The notes under the pieces are model-generated. The model did not search any database and was not told the DNA's origin. It saw only the letters and a list, made by a program, of their open reading frames with translations. Positions 1-5,145 of a stretch of DNA of 6,396 bases are shown here, piece by piece. Source of the stretch: an uncultured Phycisphaerales bacterium. Lineage in GTDB: Bacteria; Planctomycetota; Phycisphaerae; Phycisphaerales; UBA1924. The stretch covers positions 1 to 6,396 of the forward strand of contig CALAFV010000591.1 in the NCBI GenBank assembly GCA_937891445.1. The letters run 5' to 3'. Position 1 is the first letter of the stretch; every line of letters begins with the position of its first letter. The translations under genes and the position numbers were made by a program.

Positions 1-19
1 CGCATACTCGCGACACGTC

Positions 20-391
20 ATGCGCTATGTCCGCCGCCTGCTGCTCGCCTTTCTGTGTGTCGTCCTGCTGCCACTCGGCGCCCATGCCGCCTGGTGGATG
101 GCGCACGAGCACCCGGCGACATGGAGCGCCGCCAACTGGTCCAGCAGCGGCCTGCTTCAGGCCGCGAGCGCGCACCCAGAGGCGCAGGTGCTGGTCTTCG
201 CCGCTCGTACCGGCCGCTGGAAGGGTATCTTCGCGCACCATTGCTGGATCGTGCTGAAGCCCGCCGGCGCCACCGAGTCCGCCAGCCCGCGGTTGCCCGC
301 GTCGAACTCGACCCCGCCCAGGAACCCGGCCGTCCCGCCGCCGTCGGGCACGCCCACGGCGCCGAACCCGCGCCCGGCGTCCAGTTCGTAG
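20..391 (+). CDS. DUF3750-type protein, N-terminal fragment with a chimeric tail
   Basis: The open frame encodes 123 residues, but only about the first 84 look like a real protein. Residues 1-4 are basic, residues 5-24 form a hydrophobic signal or membrane anchor, and residues 53-84 carry the family-like stretch AARTGRWKGIFAHHCWIVLK followed by PAGA. From memory this resembles the start of DUF3750 proteins, mostly proteobacterial, which are envelope-associated and of unknown function. A full member should continue for well over 100 more residues. Instead, after residue 84 (about position 271) the frame becomes Pro/Ser-rich sequence, which is simply the antisense of the LEPR-XLL gene on the other strand. 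Twelve of the first 84 codons end in A or T, against 2 of the first 73 codons of the M16 gene. There is no clear Shine-Dalgarno upstream. I consider residues 1-84 genuine but truncated, and residues 85-123 spurious. The family name needs a profile search. Confidence 0.62.
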   Translation: MRYVRRLLLAFLCVVLLPLGAHAAWWMAHEHPATWSAANWSSSGLLQAASAHPEAQVLVFAARTGRWKGIFAHHCWIVLKPAGATESASPRLPASNSTPPRNPAVPPPSGTPTAPNPRPASSS

Positions 392-1092
392 TGCGACAGC
401 GCCGCCACGATCGGCCGCGACGCGACCACCTGAAGCGCGTACACCCCGTTGGGGATCCGCGCCTCGTCGTTGATGTTCCACCCGCCGCGGCGCTGCGGGT
501 CCAGCGTCGTGAACATCGGGATCTGCTGGCCGTCGTCGGTGTACACCACCACCGCGACCGCGACGCGCTCATCCGTGGGGTTGTAGAAGACCAGGAAGTC
601 GCGCGTCCGCGCCGGGTCCTTCAGGCTCCCCGGGAACGTCCACTCGATCGACGTCTGCTCGGTGAAACTCTCCCCCACCGCCGTGCCGAAGTCGTAGTGC
701 GACATCGTCGCGCCCACCGGCCCGCTGGTGCGCAGCACCAGCGCATACGGCGTATCCGGCCGCGCCAGCCGCTCGCTCGGCGACCCCGCGCGGTTGATCG
801 TCACGCCGCCGCGCGTGCCGGGGGCGATCACCCCCTCGGCCAGCAACTGGTCGCGCTCGCCGACCTCGTACCGCGCGTGCAACTCGTAGCGCACCTCGGT
901 GTCGCCCGTGTTGGTGATCGGCACGAACTCGCTGATCCCGTCGTGCACGTACCCCTCGGGGTAGTAGTACGTGAACGGCAGGTCGGCATTCAGCAGCCGG
1001 CGCGGCTCCAGAGCCTCCATCAGGTTGTCGCACTTCTGGCTGGCGCAGGAACGCCGCCGCGCAGCGCGGCGGCCAGGGCGTGCATCGGTCAT
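157..1092 (-). CDS. LEPR-XLL motif repeat protein, C-terminus lost at a junction
   Basis: This is a predicted secreted or surface protein of unknown function, 311 residues as the frame reads. The start at 1092 is chosen for its AGGAG ribosome site 5 nt upstream. A basic N-terminus (residues 4-20) precedes LEPRRLL at residues 28-34, a motif typical of planctomycete surface proteins. No ordinary hydrophobic signal peptide is visible. Residues 38-115 are beta-rich. Two related units then follow, aligned by YAL at 116 and 218 and by SHY at 131 and 233, a period of 102 residues. Unit 1 passes through a WTFPG motif to FLVFYNP (166-172). Unit 2 stops at V274, where the matching VFYNP should begin. 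Residues 275-311 are the antisense of the DUF3750-type fragment and should not be trusted. The true C-terminus is therefore missing. The gene is divergent from the M16 peptidase gene. Its ligand or role cannot be read from the sequence. Confidence 0.75.
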   Translation of the reverse strand: MTDARPGRRAARRRSCASQKCDNLMEALEPRRLLNADLPFTYYYPEGYVHDGISEFVPITNTGDTEVRYELHARYEVGERDQLLAEGVIAPGTRGGVTINRAGSPSERLARPDTPYALVLRTSGPVGATMSHYDFGTAVGESFTEQTSIEWTFPGSLKDPARTRDFLVFYNPTDERVAVAVVVYTDDGQQIPMFTTLDPQRRGGWNINDEARIPNGVYALQVVASRPIVAALSHYELDAGRGFGAVGVPDGGGTAGFLGGVEFDAGNRGLADSVAPAGFSTIQQWCAKIPFQRPVRAAKTSTCASGCALAA

Positions 1093-1097
1093 GATGT

Positions 1098-1102
1098 CTC
1101 CT
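1098..1102 (-). promoter_or_regulatory. Ribosome binding site of the LEPR-XLL gene
   Basis: AGGAG on the minus strand lies 5 nt before the ATG at 1092. It decides the start over the internal Met25 (codon at 1018-1020), which has no such site. It is the clearest Shine-Dalgarno sequence in the window. Confidence 0.7.
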
Positions 1103-1174
1103 GTTTCTTCTCGCGTGCGCGAGCCGCGCGGCCCGCGTCCCCCATCACCGTGCCCGCCGCGGGTCCTCGCCCGA

Positions 1175-1206
1175 CGGGCGGGGCAGATTAGACGCCGCCC
1201 CGCCCG
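1175..1206. repeat. Perfect 10-bp inverted repeat between divergent genes
   Basis: The arms CGGGCGGGGC (1175-1184) and GCCCCGCCCG (1197-1206) are exact reverse complements separated by 12 nt. No T tract follows on either strand, so it is not an intrinsic terminator. It could be an operator for either divergent gene or an mRNA hairpin. In such GC-rich DNA chance is a real alternative. Confidence 0.5.
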
Positions 1207-1238
1207 CGGTGGATCACGCAAACCCCGCAATTTCCCGG

Positions 1239-1295
1239 GCGCACCGGGCGCTCCGCCGAGCGCACCGGGCGCCGCATCCCGGGCGCACCGGGCGC
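1239..1295 (+). repeat. Three spaced direct repeats of a 13-bp unit upstream of the M16 gene
   Basis: The unit GCGCACCGGGCGC occurs exactly at 1239-1251, 1260-1272 and 1283-1295. The starts are 21 and 23 bp apart, about two helical turns. Copies 1 and 3 share a longer 18-bp match, CCCGGGCGCACCGGGCGC (1234-1251 and 1278-1295). They lie 35 to 92 bp upstream of the M16 start codon. The copy number and phasing would suit a regulator binding site, but low-complexity GC sequence can also produce this pattern. Confidence 0.55.
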
Positions 1296-1316
1296 ACACG
1301 CCCCGCGCCCGCACCG

Positions 1317-1322
1317 TACACT
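1317..1322 (+). promoter_or_regulatory. Candidate -10 element for a leaderless M16 transcript
   Basis: TACACT fits the TANNNT form of a -10 box and lies 8 nt before the ATG at 1331. That spacing would place transcription initiation at or next to the start codon. No Shine-Dalgarno sequence precedes this gene. No convincing -35 box is visible. A similar hexamer (TACGCT) sits 7 nt before the recO start. Confidence 0.35.
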
Positions 1323-1330
1323 CTCCCTCG

Positions 1331-2581
1331 ATGCCCCCCACCACGACCGCCAACTCGCCCGTGTTCCACCACGCCACGCTCCCCAACGGCCTGACCATCG
1401 TCGCCGAGGTCGAGCCGCAGGCCCACTCCGCCGCCGCCGGCTTCTTCGTCAAGACCGGCGCGCGCGACGAGGCCTCGCCGCTCATGGGCGTCAGCCACTT
1501 CCTCGAGCACATGATGTTCAAGGGCACCGACCGGCGCACCGCCGAAGAACTCAACCGCCAGTTCGACGCCATCGGCGCCCGCAACAACGCCTACACCACC
1601 AGCGAGATGACCTGCTTCTACGCCAGCGTCCTCCCCGAGCGCCTCCTGGGCGACAACGGCGCGCTCGACCTGCTGGCCGACATGCTCCGCCCCGCCCTGC
1701 GCGAGAGCGACTTCGCGACGGAAAAGAAGGTCATCCTCGAAGAAATCGCCATGTACGAGGACAACCCCTTCTGGGTCCTCTACGAGCGCCAGATGGAGGA
1801 GCACTACGGCGCCCACCCCCTCGCCCACCGCGTCCTGGGCACCACGCAGACCATCTCCGCCATGACCGCCGAGCAGATGCGCGCCTACTTCGAGCAGCGC
1901 TACTCGGCCGACAACACCGTCGTCGCCCTCGCCGGCCGCCTCGACTTCGACGCGGCCGTGAAACAGATCGAGCGCCAGTGCGGCCACTGGACCCGCACCG
2001 GCGCGACGCGCAGCCACGACGAGCCGAAGGTCGGCGGCGCCGACTTCACCCTGCGCGACGAGAAGGTCAGCCGCGCCTACGCCATGATGCTCGCCCCCGC
2101 CCCCGCGATGGGCGACCCGCGCCGTTACGCCGCGAGCCTCCTGGCCCAGGTCCTCGGCGGCGCCGACAACTCACGCCTCCACTGGGCGTTGATCGAGCCC
2201 GGCCTGGCCGAAGAAGCCGAAGCCGGCTACGACCCGCGCGACGGCGTGGGCGACTTCCTCGTCAGCGTCTCCTGCGACCCCGAGCGCCTCGACGAGGTCT
2301 GGTCCATCGTCGAACGCGAGGTCGAGTCGCTCGCCTCTACGTTGTGCGAAGAAGACCTCGCCAAGATCCGCTCGAAGATCGCCACCGGCGTCACCGTCGC
2401 CGGCGAGCGCCCCGGCGGCCGCATGCAGCGCCTCGGCCGCCTGTGGACCTACCTCGGCACGTACACCACGCTCGAGGAGGAACTCGAGCGCATCAACGCC
2501 GTCACCGTCGATGATGTCCGCCGCGTGCTGGCCGACTTCCCCTTCCGCCCGCGCACCGTCGGCCGCCTGCTGCCCAAGTAA
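1331..2581 (+). CDS. M16 family zinc metallopeptidase (processing-peptidase-like)
   Basis: The predicted product is a 416-residue zinc peptidase of the M16 (pitrilysin/insulinase, M16B-like) family, a typical length for a single two-domain subunit. The inverted zinc motif HFLEH is at residues 56-60: H56 and H60 would bind zinc, E59 would be the catalytic base, and E137 (in VILEEI), 77 residues after H60, would be the third ligand. The N-terminal HHATLPNGLTIVAEVEP strand is characteristic of the family. The C-terminal half keeps SRL (281-283), but the usual GLAYS-type segment reads GLAEE (291-295). The ATG at 1331 fits the family's N-terminus; the upstream in-frame extension is low-complexity. 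There is no signal peptide, so a cytoplasmic location is likely unless cryptic export occurs. The gene stands alone on its strand, divergent from the LEPR-XLL gene and convergent with the HDOD gene. The substrate is unknown, and the motifs suggest that the enzyme is active. Confidence 0.95.
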   Translation: MPPTTTANSPVFHHATLPNGLTIVAEVEPQAHSAAAGFFVKTGARDEASPLMGVSHFLEHMMFKGTDRRTAEELNRQFDAIGARNNAYTTSEMTCFYASVLPERLLGDNGALDLLADMLRPALRESDFATEKKVILEEIAMYEDNPFWVLYERQMEEHYGAHPLAHRVLGTTQTISAMTAEQMRAYFEQRYSADNTVVALAGRLDFDAAVKQIERQCGHWTRTGATRSHDEPKVGGADFTLRDEKVSRAYAMMLAPAPAMGDPRRYAASLLAQVLGGADNSRLHWALIEPGLAEEAEAGYDPRDGVGDFLVSVSCDPERLDEVWSIVEREVESLASTLCEEDLAKIRSKIATGVTVAGERPGGRMQRLGRLWTYLGTYTTLEEELERINAVTVDDVRRVLADFPFRPRTVGRLLPK

Positions 2582-2599
2582 TCCGGATCGCCCGCCGCC

Positions 2600-4096
2600 T
2601 CACGCCGCGGCCGCCGGCGGCGCCGGCGCGTACACGCGCAGCGTGTTCCGCCCCGCGAGCCTCGCCGCGTGCAGCGCGCTCTCGGCGAACGACGCCAGTT
2701 CCCCCACGTCCCTGAACTTCCCGAGCGTGAACCCGTCCACCCACGCCAGCCCGGCGCTCACCGACACCGCCAGCCGCTTGGGCACGCCCGCCCCCTGCAC
2801 CTCCACCGGCGTCGCGACGATCCGCCGCCGCGCGGCCTCCGCCGCCCGCTCGACCACCACACGGTCGGCCTTCGCCGCCACCACTGCCAGCATCGACGGC
2901 CCGTGCCGGAACGCCAGCCCACCCGCGCCGCGGAACTCCTCCGCCAGCGCCGAGCCCGCCGCCCGCAGCGCCCCCTCCGCGGCGGCGGCGCCGTGCGTCC
3001 GCGCCATCTCCTCCAGCCCCTGAACTTCCACAAAGACGAGCGTCAGCGGCGTCATCCCCGCCCGCGCCTGCTCGAACGCGGCGACCAGCGTCCGGTCGAA
3101 CGGTATCCGCGCCGGCAGCCCCGTCACCGGGTCGCGCTCCTCCGGCTTCGCCGCGCTGACTTCTTCCTCCGCCGGCAGCGACATCGTCGCCAGCCGCTCC
3201 CGCGCCCGGCGCACGATCGCCGCCGCGTCCGCGATGTCCCCCGGGTCCACCGACAGCAGGCTCGACACCTCGCGCGTCGCCGCCGTGATCCCCGTGAGGA
3301 TCTCCTCCGCCCGCCCCGGGGGAATGCCGAACCACTCCTTCGCCCGCGACACGAACCGCGACAGCGGCCCCGCCGCCTCGTCCGCCGTCAACACGTCCGC
3401 CGCCGTGTTCCCCAGCGCCACCGCGCGCACCCGCGCCAGGTGCGCCACCGGCGCTGCGCTCGGCCGCTCGTGGTACTTGATCGGCATCACCAGTTCATCC
3501 GGCAGCCGCCACCGCGCCGCCAGCATCGCCCCCACGTCCGGGTGCTGGATCTCCAGCCCCGCCATCTCCAGCCGCGCCAGTTCCCGGTGGTCGCCCCCGG
3601 AACGCATCAGCAGCACGCCGTACTCCGACCGCAGCGCCCGGTACAGCGCCACCATCCCCACGTCCTGAAGCAATCCCCCGAGGAAGCACTCCTCCTCGCA
3701 CCCCAGCCGCGCTTCCCGCGCGATCACCCGCGCCGCGATCCCCGTGTACAGCGACCGCCGCCAGTACGCCGGATAGTCGAACTCACCCGGCGCCGTCTCT
3801 CCCTGCGAGATCGCCGTCACCAGGCTGAACCCCAGCGCCAGCGTCTTGATCGCCGAGAGCCCCAGCAGCAGGATCGCCTGGTCCACGCTCGTGCACGGCC
3901 GGCGCAGGGCGAAGAACGCCGAGTTCACCGTCCGCAATACCTTCGCCGCCAGCGCCTGGTCGTGGCGGATCGTGTCCGCCAGCGCCTTCATCGGCACGTT
4001 CGGATCCTGCGCCAGTTCGATGACACGCACGCCGACCGCGGGGATCGTCGGCAACGTGTCGCAGGACAGGACGCGCTCCAGGATGTCCGGGTTCAT
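2600..4096 (-). CDS. HDOD domain protein with degenerate GGDEF domain
   Basis: This is a predicted cytoplasmic signalling protein of 498 residues. Residues 8-215 form an HDOD domain (TLPTIPAVGVRVIELAQDPN at 14-33, DQALAAKVLRTVNSAFF at 46-62, HP at 185-186). The HD metal pair is replaced by Q144-D145, as is usual for HDOD. A helical linker (about 245-315) leads to a GGDEF-like domain at 321-488, recognised by DPVTGLPARIPFD at 322-334 and VSVSAGLAW at 444-452. Its signature is destroyed: the GGDEF position reads GPSML (399-403), and the metal-binding segment reads VEVQG (356-360). It therefore should not make cyclic-di-GMP and may act as a binding or regulatory module. The start at 4096 fits the HDOD domain and has a weak AGGGG upstream. 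An in-frame GTG at 4273 would add 59 Arg-rich residues. The gene lies downstream of recO on the same strand and ends 18 bp from the convergent M16 gene. The domain calls are firm, the process controlled is not. Confidence 0.9.
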   Translation of the reverse strand: MNPDILERVLSCDTLPTIPAVGVRVIELAQDPNVPMKALADTIRHDQALAAKVLRTVNSAFFALRRPCTSVDQAILLLGLSAIKTLALGFSLVTAISQGETAPGEFDYPAYWRRSLYTGIAARVIAREARLGCEEECFLGGLLQDVGMVALYRALRSEYGVLLMRSGGDHRELARLEMAGLEIQHPDVGAMLAARWRLPDELVMPIKYHERPSAAPVAHLARVRAVALGNTAADVLTADEAAGPLSRFVSRAKEWFGIPPGRAEEILTGITAATREVSSLLSVDPGDIADAAAIVRRARERLATMSLPAEEEVSAAKPEERDPVTGLPARIPFDRTLVAAFEQARAGMTPLTLVFVEVQGLEEMARTHGAAAAEGALRAAGSALAEEFRGAGGLAFRHGPSMLAVVAAKADRVVVERAAEAARRRIVATPVEVQGAGVPKRLAVSVSAGLAWVDGFTLGKFRDVGELASFAESALHAARLAGRNTLRVYAPAPPAAAA

Positions 4097-4153
4097 CGCG
4101 GCGCCCCTGCGCGGCCGCCGCCTGGCGAGCCGCCCCTGCGGAAAGCACGCCCC

Positions 4154-4175
4154 GCCGCGGGCAGCGCGCCGCGGC
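4154..4175. repeat. GC hairpin in the recO-HDOD gap
   Basis: The arms GCCGCGG (4154-4160) and CCGCGGC (4169-4175) are perfect complements around an 8-nt loop. The minus-strand transcript would carry it between recO and the HDOD gene. Only a short TTT follows, so I do not call it a terminator. If the HDOD protein starts at 4273, this DNA is coding. The rest of the 4097-4269 gap holds an 8-bp palindrome, GAACGTTC (4191-4198), and nothing else I can support. Confidence 0.3.
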
Positions 4176-4269
4176 CGGAGACGCGTCTGAGAACGTTCCT
4201 CAGGGTCAGCATCGACCGATCGCCGCGGCGACTTCACGCCCGACCGCCCGCGCCCACCCCTGGAACTGC

Positions 4270-5025
4270 TCACACCGGCAGCCCCGGCCCGAAGACGACC
4301 CGCAGCGTCGGCGGCTCGCGTCCGAGAACATGCCGGATGTACGCCGCCAGCAGCCGGTTGGCCCGCTCCACCACCGCCGCCGGCACGCCCGCGGCGTCGA
4401 ACCCCCGGTCACGCGCAATCTCGCGCAGCAGCCCGATCGTCTCCGGCCTCACCGGCCACGCCCCCGCGCCGCGCTCCGTCCCGTCCCCAACCAGCCCGCC
4501 GTGCGCAGCGCTGAAGAGGTACGCCCCGCCCGGCCCCGGCGCGGGCGCAGCGCTCTCATCGAGCATCGGCGCATACCCCGTCTCCACCAGCAGCGCCCAC
4601 TGCATCCGCAGCAGCGCCGGCCCAACCCCCCCGCCCCCCGCCTCCCCGCTCAACTCGCGCAGCGACGCCACCATCTGGTCGTACAGCCCCGGGTGCGGGT
4701 CGTGGTCCGTGATCGCGTGCTGCACCAGGTCCGCCATGTACAGCCCGGCGTTGTGCGCCGCCAGCGACCGCCGCAGCGCCGGGAACGTCTCCTCCAGGTC
4801 CCACGCCGTCAGCAGCGCCAACTCCGAACTGGGCCGGATGATGAACGACGCCTGCCCGCGCGTCAGCAACTCCACGCCCCCCGAGTACGGGCTCTTGGGA
4901 CGCTTGGACCCCTTCGCCAGCGCCCGCACCAGCCCATGCCCGCGCGTAAACAGCGACACCGTCTGGCTCGTCTCCGACCAGTCCCAGTGCCGGATGCACA
5001 CGGCGTCGTCGCTCACGGGAGGCAT
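4270..5025 (-). CDS. recO: DNA repair protein RecO
   Basis: RecO is the recombination mediator that works with RecR (and RecF) to load RecA onto SSB-coated single-stranded DNA and to anneal strands. The product is 251 residues, a normal length. Residues 1-80 match the N-terminal OB fold: the family pattern WSETSQTVSLFTRGHGLVRA (16-35) is followed by LAKGSKRPKS (36-45). Residues 85-230 form the helical domain, with LLVETGYAPMLDE at 145-157. After LDE many RecO proteins carry zinc-binding cysteines; here there are none, and the only Cys in the protein is C10. The ATG at 5025 fits the OB fold, and an in-frame extension to 5118 would overlap the tkt terminator. There is no good Shine-Dalgarno, but TACGCT lies 7 nt upstream. 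It is separated from tkt by the terminator and leads into the HDOD gene. Confidence 0.9.
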   Translation of the reverse strand: MPPVSDDAVCIRHWDWSETSQTVSLFTRGHGLVRALAKGSKRPKSPYSGGVELLTRGQASFIIRPSSELALLTAWDLEETFPALRRSLAAHNAGLYMADLVQHAITDHDPHPGLYDQMVASLRELSGEAGGGGVGPALLRMQWALLVETGYAPMLDESAAPAPGPGGAYLFSAAHGGLVGDGTERGAGAWPVRPETIGLLREIARDRGFDAAGVPAAVVERANRLLAAYIRHVLGREPPTLRVVFGPGLPV

Positions 5026-5032
5026 CGCGGCA

Positions 5033-5038
5033 AGCGTA
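5033..5038 (-). promoter_or_regulatory. Candidate -10 element for a leaderless recO transcript
   Basis: On the minus strand TACGCT (TANNNT form) ends 7 nt before the ATG at 5025. A promoter is expected here, because the tkt terminator lies just upstream and recO needs its own start of transcription. A poly-G run precedes it and no -35 box is evident. Confidence 0.35.
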
Positions 5039-5079
5039 CCCCCCCTCCTCCCTCTCCCGCCTGCGCCCGCGGCCCAATG

Positions 5080-5108
5080 AAAACGGCCCGGCGAGAAACG
5101 CCGGGCCG
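5080..5108 (-). terminator. Intrinsic terminator of tkt
   Basis: On the minus strand a perfect 10-bp GC stem (arms at 5099-5108 and 5084-5093) with a 5-nt loop (TTTCT) is followed at once by TTTT (5083-5080) and CATT. It starts 37 nt past the tkt stop codon. It is a textbook rho-independent terminator and separates tkt from recO. A smaller 6-bp hairpin (5111-5124) lies between it and the tkt stop. Confidence 0.88.
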
Positions 5109-5145
5109 GTCGGCTCACGAGCCGTTGGAAGCAGGCGGAAGGAGG

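Noticed and set aside
55..1191. Long plus-strand frame of 378 codons, rich in Arg, Pro and His
   Set aside because: It is the antisense shadow of the LEPR-XLL gene, has no recognisable motif, and has the Arg/Pro/His bias typical of shadow frames in GC-rich DNA.
971..1330. N-terminal extension of the M16 peptidase by 120 codons
   Set aside because: It overlaps the LEPR-XLL start and its ribosome site, is low-complexity (PGAPGAP, Arg-rich), and the peptidase fold begins just after the ATG at 1331.
1214..2017. Minus-strand frame of 267 codons antisense to the M16 gene
   Set aside because: Gly/Val/Ala-rich shadow with no motif; the plus strand there carries the zinc site and full family pattern.
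2612..2628. GC hairpin (CGCCGGC, 3-nt loop, GCCGGCG) just past the M16 stop, as a terminator
   Set aside because: No T tract follows on the plus strand, and the bases encode the Ala/Pro tail of the HDOD protein, whose GCC/GCG repeats explain the symmetry.
4187..4203. Imperfect palindrome CTGAGAACGTTCCTCAG as an operator
   Set aside because: The two halves are offset by one base, only the central 8 bp are symmetrical, and nothing else nearby supports a binding site.
2669..5080. Very long plus-strand frame of 803 codons antisense to the HDOD gene and recO
   Set aside because: Composition is Arg/Pro/His-rich, then Ser/Pro-rich, with no domain. Both minus-strand genes beneath it have clear family motifs. 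High GC keeps antisense frames open.
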